This document shows positions 23,850-33,419 of a stretch of DNA of 64,000 bases, one piece after another (positions within the stretch are counted from its first letter, which is position 1; the number at the start of each line of letters is the position of its first letter). Position numbers and translations under genes: made by a program. The notes beneath the pieces are model-generated. The model saw only the letters and a list, made by a program, of their open reading frames with translations. It was not told the origin of the DNA and made no database searches. The stretch is from assembly GCA_900108205.1 (NCBI GenBank), contig FNUU01000008.1, positions 1 to 64,000 on the forward strand, written 5' to 3'. The DNA is from Eubacterium ruminantium. Its GTDB lineage: Bacteria; Bacillota; Clostridia; Lachnospirales; Lachnospiraceae.

Positions 23850-26348
23850 ATGTCAAAAATCTATATTAATGATGGCTGGGGATTTACAGAAAACTTTACT
23901 GAGGAGCTGCACGCAAAGGACTGCAGCATTCCTTTATCAGAGATAAGAGTTCCGCATACGGTTAAGGAAACTCCATTTAACTATTTCGATGAGCATATAT
24001 ATCAGATGATAAGCGGTTACAGAAAGGAGATTGATGCGCCTAAGGACTGGGTAGGCAAGAAGATACTTCTTACATTTGAGGCTGTCGGTCATATATCTGA
24101 GGTTTATCTGAACGGAAAGCTTTTGGCAGAGCATAACTGCGGATATACTGCATTTACCGTTGATCTGAGTGACGAAATACTGACAGGCGCAAAGAATATC
24201 CTGGTAGTTAAATGCAACAGTATGGAAGACGTTAATGTTCCTCCATTTGGCTTTGTAATCGATTATATGACTTATGGCGGAATATACAGAGATGTATATC
24301 TTGAGATAAAGGAGAAGGATTATATCAAAGATGTTTTCGTCAGACCTGAGGTGCCTGAGAATGAAGTGCTTCCGGGAGAGGTCAGCGGAAAGGTTAAGAT
24401 GAATAATAAGCTTCGTGATTTTGTATTTGATGGAATCATAAATGCAGATATTACGCTTAAGCTGTCGAATGTGTCAGAAAATGATGAGCCTCTGGCAGTG
24501 GCAGCGGTTCTCTTTGATGATGATAAAGAAATATCAAGGTTTGATACTGAAATAACCGGTGACGAAGAGACAGACATATCTTCAGGAGATACGCTGCTCG
24601 GTATCAGCTTCGATGCACTGGATGTAAAGCTTTGGGATGTGACATTTCCTAAGCTTTATACTGTAGTGATCGAACTGATAAGAGGAGATAAGGTTATAGA
24701 TGAGTTCAGTCATAAGATCGGTTTCAGAAGATCGGAATTCAAGAAAGAGGGATACTATCTTAACGGACGTAAGCTGAAAATACGCGGACTGAATCATCAT
24801 CAGTGTTATCCGTATTTTGGATATGCAGCTCCAAAGTCTCTTCAGGTAAATGATGCGGATATCCTAAAGTATGAGCTTGGTGTAAATGCAACAAGAACTT
24901 CGCATTATCCACAGTCACATTATTTCATAAACAGATGCGATGAGATAGGACTTCTTGTATTTACAGAGATGCCGGGCTGGCAGCATATCGGCGATGAGGC
25001 ATGGAAGGAGCAGGCGGTTAAGAATACAGAAGATATGGTAAAGCAGTACAGAAATCATCCTTCTATAATCCTTTGGGGCGTAAGAATAAATGAATCGATG
25101 GATGATGACGCTTTCTATGAGAAGACAAATGAAGCTTCCCGCAGACTTGATCCGACAAGACCGACCGGTGGTGTAAGAAACTTCAAGAAGAGTCATCTTC
25201 TCGAGGATGTTTATACATATAATGATTTCAGTCATGTGGGAAATAACGCAGGAGTGGAGAGAAAGGCAGCAGTTACTTCCGATAATGACAAGCCTTTCCT
25301 TATATCTGAATATAACGGACATATGTATCCGACAAAAAGCTTCGATAATGAGGAGATACGTCTGGAGCATGCAATGAGACATGCGAATGTATTGGAAACC
25401 GTCAGCGAGTATTCAGATATTTCCGGAAGCTTTGCCTGGTGCATGTTCGATTATAATACCCACAAAGACTTCGGAAGCGGAGACAGAATATGCTATCACG
25501 GTGTAATGGATATGTTCAGAAATCCTAAGATGGCTGCAGCGGTTTATGCAATGCACCAGAGAAGAACTCCTGTACTTGAAGTGGGTTCATCAATGGATAT
25601 CGGTGAGCATCCGGCTGGAAACAAGGGCGATATTTACATTTTTACAAATGCAGACAGTGTAAAGATGTACAAAAATGATGTTTTTATCAAGGAATATACA
25701 CATCAGGATTCTCCATTTTCACATATGAAGGTTACACCGATACTTATAGATGATTATGTCGGAGATCAGCTGGTAGAAAATGAAGGCTTTACAAAGCGAC
25801 AGGCAGAAGATATCAAGGAACTCCTTAATTATATCGGACGTTTCGGAATGGTTAATTTGCCGGTAAATATAAAAGCTAAAATGGCAAAGGTGATGACACT
25901 TTACCATATGAAATACGACGATGCATTCAAGCTTTTTGGTAAATATATAGGCAATTGGGGCGGTGAAGGAGCGGTATTCCGCTTTGAAGCCATCAGCAGA
26001 GGCAAAGTAGTAAAGACTGTTACCAAGACAACCGTAAGTGGTATTCATATTGAAGCTGCAGCTGATCATACATTTATGCTTGAAGATAATTCTTATGATA
26101 TGGCAGCAGTCAGAATAAGAATCTGTGATCAGAACGGCAATACAGTTCCTTTCTTCAATCAGCCGCTGCCGCTTAAGGTTGAAGGGCCACTTATGATAGT
26201 CGGACCTAAGAATGCCTATATTGCTGGCGGTATGGGTGGTACATATCTTAAAACAGTCGGTGAAATCGGAGACGCAAGGCTTACGATCAGTCTTCCGGAA
26301 GGATATGAGGGAGAAGCTTCGATCGACTTTACAGTAGGAAAAATCTGA
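23850..26348 (+). CDS. Beta-galactosidase-like glycoside hydrolase, GH2
   Basis: An 832-residue cytoplasmic GH2 enzyme. Order: jelly-roll sugar-binding domain (to about residue 150, with TYGGIYRDVYLEI), an Ig-like domain, and the TIM barrel starting near GYYLNGRKLKIRGLNHH. The acid/base is Glu415 in WGVRINES, where the Arg-Ile-Asn-Glu replaces the usual LGNE, and the nucleophile is Glu487 in ISEYNGH. The C-terminal ~250 residues are beta-rich. It is the first gene of an operon with a GPH symporter and a GH36 alpha-galactosidase, which points to galactoside breakdown after uptake. ggagga precedes the ATG. A beta-glucuronidase or other GH2 activity cannot be excluded. Confidence 0.85.
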   Translation: MSKIYINDGWGFTENFTEELHAKDCSIPLSEIRVPHTVKETPFNYFDEHIYQMISGYRKEIDAPKDWVGKKILLTFEAVGHISEVYLNGKLLAEHNCGYTAFTVDLSDEILTGAKNILVVKCNSMEDVNVPPFGFVIDYMTYGGIYRDVYLEIKEKDYIKDVFVRPEVPENEVLPGEVSGKVKMNNKLRDFVFDGIINADITLKLSNVSENDEPLAVAAVLFDDDKEISRFDTEITGDEETDISSGDTLLGISFDALDVKLWDVTFPKLYTVVIELIRGDKVIDEFSHKIGFRRSEFKKEGYYLNGRKLKIRGLNHHQCYPYFGYAAPKSLQVNDADILKYELGVNATRTSHYPQSHYFINRCDEIGLLVFTEMPGWQHIGDEAWKEQAVKNTEDMVKQYRNHPSIILWGVRINESMDDDAFYEKTNEASRRLDPTRPTGGVRNFKKSHLLEDVYTYNDFSHVGNNAGVERKAAVTSDNDKPFLISEYNGHMYPTKSFDNEEIRLEHAMRHANVLETVSEYSDISGSFAWCMFDYNTHKDFGSGDRICYHGVMDMFRNPKMAAAVYAMHQRRTPVLEVGSSMDIGEHPAGNKGDIYIFTNADSVKMYKNDVFIKEYTHQDSPFSHMKVTPILIDDYVGDQLVENEGFTKRQAEDIKELLNYIGRFGMVNLPVNIKAKMAKVMTLYHMKYDDAFKLFGKYIGNWGGEGAVFRFEAISRGKVVKTVTKTTVSGIHIEAAADHTFMLEDNSYDMAAVRIRICDQNGNTVPFFNQPLPLKVEGPLMIVGPKNAYIAGGMGGTYLKTVGEIGDARLTISLPEGYEGEASIDFTVGKI

Positions 26349-26367
26349 TGAAATGGAGGATACTGAT

Positions 26368-27777
26368 ATGAATCTGAGAGGAAGAGAAAAATTTGCTTAT
26401 GCTCTTGGTGCTGTAGGCAAGGATATGGTTTATATGCTTTCAGCCAGCTATGTTTTATATTATTTTCAGGATATACTCGGCGTAAATGCCGTTGCAATGG
26501 GTGTCATTCTTCTGGTTGCAAGAATATTTGATGCCTTTAACGATCCTATCATGGGAATCGTAGTAGCTAAAACACATACAAGATGGGGCAAGTTCAGACC
26601 ATGGCTTCTTATCGGTACTGTAACAAATGCAGCTGTACTCTTTATAATGTTTGCAGCTCCGCCTAGTCTGGATGGAAAAGGTCTGGTAGCATATGCGGCA
26701 GTAACTTATATACTCTGGGGTGTTACCTATACGATGATGGATATTCCGTATTGGTCAATGATCCCTGCATTTACAAAGTCAGGTAAGGAAAGAGAGGGAC
26801 TTACAACTCTGGCACGTTCAGCAGCAGGTGTAGGTTCAGCCCTTGTAACAATACTTACAATGATAATCGTTCATGCTCTCGGCGGAGAGGGTAATTCAGG
26901 TGAGAGAACCGGTTTCAAATGGTTTGCTCTTATTATAGCCATCGTATTTGTTGTATTTATTCTTATCACATGTATAAATATCAAGGAAAAATCAACAGTA
27001 AACATGGAGTCACCTTCTGTAGGTCAGATGTTTAAGGCACTTATCAAGAATGATCAGGCCATGACTGTAGTTATAGCCATCGTACTTATAAACTGTGCTG
27101 TATATATCACATCAAACCTTGTGCTGTATTTCTTTAAATATGATTTCGGCGGAGAAAGCTGGTATAACAGCTATACACTTTTCAATACCTTCGGAGGAGC
27201 AATACAGATTCTTTCAATGATGGTATTATATCCACTTCTCAGAAATGCATTTAAGTTTACAAATATCAGGATTTTCTATATTTGTATTATCAGTGCGGTT
27301 ATTGGTTATGCGTCGCTGCTCGGCATAGCATTTACATCCATGTCAAACGTTGTGATACTTTTTATACCGGGATTCTTTATATTCGCAGCAAATGGTGTTC
27401 TTCAGGTACTTACAACGGTATTTCTTGCAAACACTGTTGATTACGGTGAACTTAAGAACGGAAGACGTGATGAATCGGTTATTTTCTCAATGCAGACCTT
27501 TGTGGTTAAGCTTGCTTCAGGTATAGCTGCATTTATCGCTTCCATCTCTCTTTCAATCTTTAATCTTAAGAGTGACAGCGTTACAGAGGAACAGAAGTCT
27601 ATAGATTATTCGCTCCAGGTTGCACAGTCCTCACAGACAGGACTCCGTATGGTAATGACACTTATTCCTATAGTTGGACTTTTCGTTGCAGTTTTCTGGT
27701 TTAAAAAGAAATTCATTTTGGACGATGCAAAGCTTCTTGAAGTACAGGACGAGCTTTCTAAAAGACAGGGTGATTAA
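26368..27777 (+). CDS. GPH-family sugar:cation symporter (MelB-like)
   Basis: A 469-residue transporter with twelve membrane segments. Family features are the N-terminal EKFAYALGAVGKDMVYML, the motif ARIFDAFNDPIMG after helix 2 (cation-binding Asp residues), TRWGKFRPWLL, and YWSMIPAFT. These are shared by melibiose, lactose, glucuronide and xyloside symporters. ATG 26368 is chosen, with ggagga 8 bases before; ATG 26353 is only five codons earlier and lies upstream of that binding site. It sits between GH2 and GH36, so it likely imports small alpha/beta-galactosides. Confidence 0.9.
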   Translation: MNLRGREKFAYALGAVGKDMVYMLSASYVLYYFQDILGVNAVAMGVILLVARIFDAFNDPIMGIVVAKTHTRWGKFRPWLLIGTVTNAAVLFIMFAAPPSLDGKGLVAYAAVTYILWGVTYTMMDIPYWSMIPAFTKSGKEREGLTTLARSAAGVGSALVTILTMIIVHALGGEGNSGERTGFKWFALIIAIVFVVFILITCINIKEKSTVNMESPSVGQMFKALIKNDQAMTVVIAIVLINCAVYITSNLVLYFFKYDFGGESWYNSYTLFNTFGGAIQILSMMVLYPLLRNAFKFTNIRIFYICIISAVIGYASLLGIAFTSMSNVVILFIPGFFIFAANGVLQVLTTVFLANTVDYGELKNGRRDESVIFSMQTFVVKLASGIAAFIASISLSIFNLKSDSVTEEQKSIDYSLQVAQSSQTGLRMVMTLIPIVGLFVAVFWFKKKFILDDAKLLEVQDELSKRQGD

Positions 27778-27780
27778 TAT

Positions 27781-30210
27781 ATGATAAAAAAACTTGAAAA
27801 AGGTTTTCATCTTATTACAGATAATACTTCATACGTCTTCATGATAAATGAAGCAGGACTTCCGGAACATGTCTATTATGGAAAAAGGATAGGTACAAAG
27901 GACGGAAATATAAATATAGCTGCCTTAAGAGAAAGATGGGACTTTGTTCCGGGAAATACCATTGTATATGATAGTGACAATCCAAGTCTTTCCCTCGAAG
28001 CTATAAGCAGTGAATATTCTGCGGGTGGAAGAGGAGACGTAAGAGAAGCTGCCATCAGGATAGTTCATTCGGATGGAAGCAGTACATCTGATTTTAAATA
28101 TGTAACTTCCGAGATATTCAATGGCCTTACTGCTTCTATTGATAATTCTCCGCTGCCACATTCTTATGACGATTCCGGAAAATATGAGCATCTGCTTGTG
28201 GTGCTAAAGGACAGAACCTATGGCGAGACTCTGGAAATGCATTATTTTGTATATCCTGAGGAAAATGTGATCACAAGAAGTGTAAAACTCATTAATTCCG
28301 GTGAGAAGGATATAGTGGTGGACAGACTGCTTTCATGTTGTCTTGAGTTGCCCTTTACGGCGCTTAAATTAACAGGCTTCAGAGGATCATGGGCGCATGA
28401 AATGAATCGCTGTGACAGTGTTCTTACAGGAGGGAAAATGGTTTTTGATTCTCTCCTCGGAAGCAGCGGAAGCAGGTGCAATCCATTTGTTATGGCTGCA
28501 CCTAAAGCAGTAAATGAAAATACCGGAGAGGTTTACGGATTTAATCTTGTATATAGCGGAAATCACTACAGTGCCTTTGAGACCAGTGATTACGGAAAAA
28601 CAAGATTTGTCAGTGGTATCAATCCGCAGGGATTTTCATATATATTAAAAAAGGGTGAGACTCTTGACAGCCCTGAAGCCGTACTTGGTTTTTCGGAAAA
28701 CGGTATGAACGGGCTTAGTCAGAATATGCATAAATTTGTAAAGAAGCATATTGTCAGGGGAATTTACCGTGATAAAGAGAGACCAATCCTTTTAAACAGC
28801 TGGGAGGCGGCTTATTTTGACATAAATGAGTCTAAGCTTCTTAAGCTGGCAAAGGTTGGAAAGAGCTGTGGGATAGAGCTTTTTGTTATGGATGACGGCT
28901 GGTTTGGAGAGAGAAATGATGACAGATCATCTCTGGGAGACTGGTATGAAAACATCAAAAAGCTTCCTCACGGAATAAAGGGACTTGTCGAAAAGATAAA
29001 TAAGCTTGGAATGGATTTTGGCATCTGGGTGGAGCCGGAAATGGTCAGTGTCAATTCTGAGCTTTACAAGTCGCATCCGGAATATGTTATGGAAGTTCCG
29101 GGCATGGTGCAGTCTGAGGGAAGAAATCAGAGAATACTGGATCTCACAAATCCTGATGTAGTAGATCATATTTATATGAAAATGAAGAAGGTCTTTTCTT
29201 CGGCTGATATAAAATATGTCAAATGGGATATGAATCGTATTTTCTCAGAGGTTTTTTCAAAGAGTATTTCATCAGAGAGACAGGGAGAGGTATATCACAG
29301 ATATATATTGGGATTATATTCGCTTCTTGGAAGACTCATGGAGGATTTTCCGAATATACTTTTTGAAGGTTGTGCTTCCGGTGGAAACAGATTCGATCTG
29401 GGTATGCTCTGCTTTTTTCCTCAGATATGGGCCAGTGATAACACGGATGCTGTATGCAGGCTTTCGATTGAAAAGGGCTATAGCTATGGTTATCCTATGA
29501 ATACAGTATCTTCTCATGTGTCTGGCGTTCCTAATCATCAGACATTAAGGGTAACTCCGATTGAGACAAGATTCTGCATAGCTTCATTGGGTGTTCTTGG
29601 TTATGAATCAAATCTTGCGGATTTTTCAAAGGAAGATTTAAGCAGTATAAAACTTCAGGTGGAAATCTATAAGAAATGGAGAAAAACTCTGCAGTTCGGT
29701 GATTTCTACAGAGGAGAAAATGTGTCTTCAAGACAGGGCGTGATAGAAACATCATTTACCGGTATAAGCACAGGAAGTCAAAGCTCAAATGTGGAAAGCT
29801 TTACCGTGGTTTCTCCGGATAAAGAAAAAGCGGTAGGTGTGATCGCTCGAAAGATGACAGAGCCGAATTTCAGTGCTCTCAGATTTTTCGCTGATGGTCT
29901 TGAGAAAGACAGTATGTATCATTTTTATAATATTAAAAAAGATCATAGTATAAAAGAATTTGGAGATCTGATAAATACAGTTGCACCGATACATGTGAAG
30001 CAGGATTCGTTTGTGCATAATGTTATGGCGCATTTTGTACATCTTGCCGGTGAGGTGGAAGATACGGAACTAAGTGGAAGTGAACTTGAGTTTGCAGGTG
30101 TAAGCCTTGCACCTTCCTATGCAGGAACAGGGTATCAGGAGGGTACAAGACTCTTTGGTGATTATGCTTCCAGAATGTATTTTATTGAAAAGGTTTCCGA
30201 AGGATCATAA
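27781..30210 (+). CDS. Alpha-galactosidase, GH36
   Basis: An 809-residue GH36 enzyme, longer than the usual ~730. It has an N-terminal beta-supersandwich (to about residue 330), a TIM barrel with LNSWEAAYFDI and VMDDGWFGERNDD, and a C-terminal beta domain. The nucleophile is Asp483 in KWDMNR and the acid/base Asp553 in ASDNTDA, followed by HVSGVPNHQT. Cytoplasmic; it removes terminal alpha-1,6-galactose from melibiose or raffinose-type sugars. The start is three bases after the symporter stop, and its last six bases overlap the convergent AraC gene. Symbol aga or rafA would fit, but the exact substrate is not shown. Confidence 0.92.
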   Translation: MIKKLEKGFHLITDNTSYVFMINEAGLPEHVYYGKRIGTKDGNINIAALRERWDFVPGNTIVYDSDNPSLSLEAISSEYSAGGRGDVREAAIRIVHSDGSSTSDFKYVTSEIFNGLTASIDNSPLPHSYDDSGKYEHLLVVLKDRTYGETLEMHYFVYPEENVITRSVKLINSGEKDIVVDRLLSCCLELPFTALKLTGFRGSWAHEMNRCDSVLTGGKMVFDSLLGSSGSRCNPFVMAAPKAVNENTGEVYGFNLVYSGNHYSAFETSDYGKTRFVSGINPQGFSYILKKGETLDSPEAVLGFSENGMNGLSQNMHKFVKKHIVRGIYRDKERPILLNSWEAAYFDINESKLLKLAKVGKSCGIELFVMDDGWFGERNDDRSSLGDWYENIKKLPHGIKGLVEKINKLGMDFGIWVEPEMVSVNSELYKSHPEYVMEVPGMVQSEGRNQRILDLTNPDVVDHIYMKMKKVFSSADIKYVKWDMNRIFSEVFSKSISSERQGEVYHRYILGLYSLLGRLMEDFPNILFEGCASGGNRFDLGMLCFFPQIWASDNTDAVCRLSIEKGYSYGYPMNTVSSHVSGVPNHQTLRVTPIETRFCIASLGVLGYESNLADFSKEDLSSIKLQVEIYKKWRKTLQFGDFYRGENVSSRQGVIETSFTGISTGSQSSNVESFTVVSPDKEKAVGVIARKMTEPNFSALRFFADGLEKDSMYHFYNIKKDHSIKEFGDLINTVAPIHVKQDSFVHNVMAHFVHLAGEVEDTELSGSELEFAGVSLAPSYAGTGYQEGTRLFGDYASRMYFIEKVSEGS

Positions 30211-30957
30211 AGGCTGATTATCTTCCGTATCATGCCTTAAAGCATTATAACTGCCCGGGGTGGTTCCGGTGTATTTACGAAAAACTTTTATAAAATAACT
30301 CTGACTTGGGAAGGCCAGAATATTTGATATTTCAGCTATGCTGTAATCCGAATACCGTATCATGTTTTTAGCGGTTTCAATCTTTTTACGGCTGATGTAT
30401 TCACTTACAGGCATATGCATTTCCTTTTTGAATAACCTTGAAAGATAGGCGCTGCTGAGCATGGTCTCTGAGGCGATATCTTCCAGGGTTATTCTTTCGT
30501 GTATGTGATCATATATATAATTAAGGCATTTGATGATGTGACGTGAAATAACAGTATTTGTTGTGAGACTGTGCATTCTCTTGGTGTAATCCCGGACCAT
30601 TTTTCTGTGTAACTCAGAGAGGGCATCCATAGAAATACATTTATCGGCTTTATGGATGTACAGATCGCTTAAGGTATATGCCTCTTCGTGCATAAGACCT
30701 GCCTTGATGCATTCTCTGGTAAGTATGGCAGCGGTTATGGCAAAATGATATTTAAAATTTTGAAGAGGATTGTCAGATAAGCTTCCGAGTCCTTCCTTTT
30801 TGCAGAAGGGTTCTGTCAGGAAGCTTTCAACCTTCTTCCTGTCACCGCTTTTAACGGCATTATAGAATTCCATTTCAGGATCGAAGGGAGCATGAATAAG
30901 ATATTCCTCCCGCAATATATATTCTCTGTAGCTTAATTCTTTTTCTATATCCTGCAT
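30205..30957 (-). CDS. AraC-family transcriptional regulator
   Basis: A 250-residue regulator with a C-terminal double helix-turn-helix (ITLEDIASETMLSSAYLSRL, then YSIAEISNILAFPSQSYFIK and FRKYTGTTPGSY). The N-terminal ~140 residues are an alpha-helical domain of the type seen in Lachnospiraceae AraC proteins that lack a cupin. I chose the ATG at 30957, which has aaggagg six bases upstream; the open frame runs 36 codons further up into a repeat region. Convergent with the GH36 gene, it is a plausible activator of the galactoside operon or of the GH5 genes to its right. Confidence 0.88.
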   Translation of the reverse strand: MQDIEKELSYREYILREEYLIHAPFDPEMEFYNAVKSGDRKKVESFLTEPFCKKEGLGSLSDNPLQNFKYHFAITAAILTRECIKAGLMHEEAYTLSDLYIHKADKCISMDALSELHRKMVRDYTKRMHSLTTNTVISRHIIKCLNYIYDHIHERITLEDIASETMLSSAYLSRLFKKEMHMPVSEYISRKKIETAKNMIRYSDYSIAEISNILAFPSQSYFIKVFRKYTGTTPGSYNALRHDTEDNQPL

Positions 30958-30998
30958 AATGCACCTCCTTATATAGATTGCTCCATTGCTGAGCAATT

Positions 30999-31224
30999 CG
31001 GCGTGAGTCATATATGACATACGGATTGCTCCATTGCTGCGCAATTCGCGCAATCCTGGAAACACTCAGAATCCGCGAGTTTTCTTCGAAAACTGCTACT
31101 TCTTCGTGTTTCGGCGTGAGTTATATATGACATACGGATTGCTCCATTGCTGCGCAATTCGCGCAATCCTGGAAACACTCAGAATCCGCGAGTTTTCTTC
31201 GAAAACTGCTACTTCTTCGTGTTT
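30999..31224. repeat. 113-bp direct repeat, two full tandem copies
   Basis: Copy 1 is 30999-31111 and copy 2 is 31112-31224, identical apart from gagtca/gagtta near the start. A partial copy (attgctccattgctgagcaa, from about 30977) precedes and cggcgtg (31225-31231) follows. Each unit has internal palindromes: gcaattcgcgc around gcgcaattcgcgc, ggattgc...gcaatcc, and agttttc-ttc-gaaaact (a GAA loop on the minus strand). Confidence 0.9.
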
Positions 31225-31240
31225 CGGCGTGTCAAATAAA

Positions 31241-31286
31241 TCAAATCATATATTTCTCGCAAGCGAGAAATATGCTTTGATTTTTT
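31241..31286 (+). terminator. Strong hairpin with T6 run
   Basis: Arms atatttctcgc (31250-31260) and gcgagaaatat (31263-31273), extended by tcaaa/tttga, then tttttt (31281-31286). It has the form of an intrinsic terminator on the plus strand, but no plus-strand gene precedes it; the nearest would end far to the left. Confidence 0.6.
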
Positions 31287-31476
31287 GACACTAATGTCAT
31301 ATCATCATTTTATCAAAAATATCATAAAAATTATATAGTTTTATTCATATAATTAATATTATAATTGTAACAGATGTGAACGGAATATAATGGATGATAT
31401 AGGGATGATTTACTGACATTTTATTGCAGGGATAGTGTCAAATGATCTATGAAGACTTGTATTTTGAAGGAGGGTT

Positions 31477-31896
31477 ATGAAAATGAAGAAGAAAAACAGA
31501 ACACCAATGGAGATGTTCAGCTCATTCAGCTGGATATATGTAATAGCTGCGGCTTTTTATGGTTTAGGTGCGGTAGTATGTAATCTTGTTCCGGGCTTTT
31601 CGGATATGCTTAATAAGAATTTTACGGACAAGAATCCGATGGCTGCTTTCAACGGAGCGGCAATAGGTACTGTTCTTATCTATATATGGTATTTCTGGCT
31701 TGCACGAAGAGTGGTAAGTGGCAAGAGCAAGGGAACATTATATATGGTTTTGCTGATACTTGGTGTAGTTGGCAAGATAGTATCTATGGTCATTTCAAAA
31801 TCAGCAGCGTCTATTTCATCATTTGACTTCATTATTGATGCACTGGGATTATATTATTATTACAAGGTCAGGAAGGAGGAAGGTGTAAATAGCTAA
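31477..31896 (+). CDS. Small integral membrane protein, unknown function
   Basis: A 139-residue protein with about four hydrophobic segments (near residues 17-38, 58-78, 84-104 and a short one at 108-128) and a Lys-rich N-terminus. I do not recognise the family. aagg aggg precedes the ATG at 31477. It lies 32 bases before the GH5 gene and is probably in one operon with it and the small membrane protein at 32899. Confidence 0.7.
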   Translation: MKMKKKNRTPMEMFSSFSWIYVIAAAFYGLGAVVCNLVPGFSDMLNKNFTDKNPMAAFNGAAIGTVLIYIWYFWLARRVVSGKSKGTLYMVLLILGVVGKIVSMVISKSAASISSFDFIIDALGLYYYYKVRKEEGVNS

Positions 31897-31928
31897 AAAA
31901 CTATAACTAAAGGATATGGGAGGTAAAA

Positions 31929-32921
31929 ATGAGAAAATTAGAAGGATTTACAAGAGGCGTAAACTTTGGCGGATGGCTTTCACAGTGTGACCATACAAAG
32001 AAGAGATATGATACATTTATCACAGAAGATGATTTTAAGGCTGTATCAGAGAGAGGGTTTGATCATGTAAGAATTCCAATCGATTATGACCTTTTTGAAG
32101 ATAATCAGATGAATATACTTGATAAAGGCTTTGAATATATTGATTTTGCCATCAATATGTGCAAAAAATACAATATTAAGATGATACTTGATCTTCATCG
32201 TACGCCGGGATATTCATTTGATCCATTTCATAATGAGAAGGGCTTCTTTGAAGATGAAAGCTATCAGGAGCATTTCTATGTGATCTGGGAAACTCTTGCA
32301 AAGCGTTATGGAAATGAATATGAGACAGTTGTATTTGAGCTTTTGAATGAGGTTACAAAGAAAGAATACTGTGACATCTGGAACAGAGTTTCTACAGAAT
32401 GCATCAAGAAGATCAGAGTCATCGCACCTGAGGTAAGAATAATAATCGGTGGTTATTACAATAACAGTCTCGAGGCTGTTCGTGATCTGGCAATGCCTTA
32501 TGATGATAAGATCATCTATACCTTCCATTGTTATGAGCCTCTGCTTTTTACACATCAGGGTGCTTATTGGATCGCAACCATGGATCACGATTTCAGATGC
32601 AGATATAAAATGCCTTATTCAGAGTATGATGAACTCAGCAAACAATATCTCAGTCAGGCATATCATGCATTTGATGCAGAAGATATGAATAAATGTCCGG
32701 ATGAGGATTATTTTGAGGAGCTTCTTCAGGATGCAGTGAAGGTTGCAGAAGAGAGAAATGTACCGCTTTATTGTGGCGAGTATGGTGTAATCGATAAGGC
32801 TCTGCGTGAGGACGCAGCACTTTGGTTCAAGGATTTCCACACTGTAATGGATAAGTACGGAATCGGAAGAGCTGTATGGAATTACAGAGAGATGGATTTT
32901 GAAATCGATAAGGATTTTTAA
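31929..32921 (+). CDS. Glycoside hydrolase GH5 (cellulase-like), intracellular
   Basis: A 330-residue single-domain GH5 enzyme, starting GFTRGVNFGGWLSQCDH. Other landmarks are FDHVRIPIDYD, LDLHRTPGYSFD, the acid/base Glu141 in FELLNEV, FHCYEPLLFTHQG and the nucleophile Glu284 in LYCGEYGV. There is no signal peptide, so it acts in the cytoplasm on imported oligosaccharides, for example as a beta-glucosidase or exo-acting glucanase/mannanase. gggaggt precedes the ATG. The next gene starts inside its last 23 bases. Confidence 0.87.
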   Translation: MRKLEGFTRGVNFGGWLSQCDHTKKRYDTFITEDDFKAVSERGFDHVRIPIDYDLFEDNQMNILDKGFEYIDFAINMCKKYNIKMILDLHRTPGYSFDPFHNEKGFFEDESYQEHFYVIWETLAKRYGNEYETVVFELLNEVTKKEYCDIWNRVSTECIKKIRVIAPEVRIIIGGYYNNSLEAVRDLAMPYDDKIIYTFHCYEPLLFTHQGAYWIATMDHDFRCRYKMPYSEYDELSKQYLSQAYHAFDAEDMNKCPDEDYFEELLQDAVKVAEERNVPLYCGEYGVIDKALREDAALWFKDFHTVMDKYGIGRAVWNYREMDFEIDKDF

Positions 32922-33333
32922 TTTCATATTTGGTCTGATAGGAATAGCTCTGCTTACAGTATTTTGTTTGATAGGTGCTTTTCTTGTACCACAGAATGCG
33001 TATTGGTTTATGACGCCCAGTGCGGTTGATCTTCTGGAAAAATATGGTATTCCCAGAGAACTTAAGCAAAAAGACAAGATTACTATAGGTTTGCTCATGC
33101 TTATAGTAGGTGTAGGTTATATTGTAACCATCATAATTGCAGGAAAGCAGGGTGTGGCATCCAGTATGAATCTGTGGCAGCTTAGTCTAAGGTTTGTAAT
33201 AATGTTCTGGATGACATCAATATTTGATGCCATAGTTCTTGACTGGTGGATGTTTACCAAGACAGATATATTTGGGATTCTTATCAAGACAAAGACAGGA
33301 AAGACACCGGATGTAATGCGAGTTGAGTCTTAG
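32899..33333 (+). CDS. Small membrane protein, unknown function
   Basis: A 144-residue protein with four hydrophobic segments (about residues 5-30, 63-82, 91-113 and a weaker one near 115-130) and conserved-looking WMTSIFDAIVLDWWMF. The open frame begins at TTG 32899, overlapping the GH5 end by 23 bases in another frame, which implies translational coupling; no other in-frame start exists before the first membrane segment. Not recognised. Its link to the GH5 enzyme is by position only. Confidence 0.65.
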   Translation: MKSIRIFNFIFGLIGIALLTVFCLIGAFLVPQNAYWFMTPSAVDLLEKYGIPRELKQKDKITIGLLMLIVGVGYIVTIIIAGKQGVASSMNLWQLSLRFVIMFWMTSIFDAIVLDWWMFTKTDIFGILIKTKTGKTPDVMRVES

Positions 33334-33419
33334 TGGGATGGATATGAAATAATTTCTCAATCAGGGGTGAGCGTATACATATATTGAGTATTTGTATATA
33401 AAAGAAGCAGGAACAACAG

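Larger units (their letters stand above)
30958..31476. other. Intergenic region between araC-type and membrane protein genes
   Basis: 519 bases filled by a 113-bp tandem repeat (30999-31224), a partial left copy (about 30976-30998), a strong hairpin (31241-31286) and an AT-rich stretch with the promoters of the divergent genes. The open frame 31034-31288 is made of the repeat and is not considered a gene. Confidence 0.7.

Noticed and set aside
30999..31224. Possible CRISPR array
   Set aside because: Only two 113-bp copies joined directly, without unique spacers, and no cas genes nearby.
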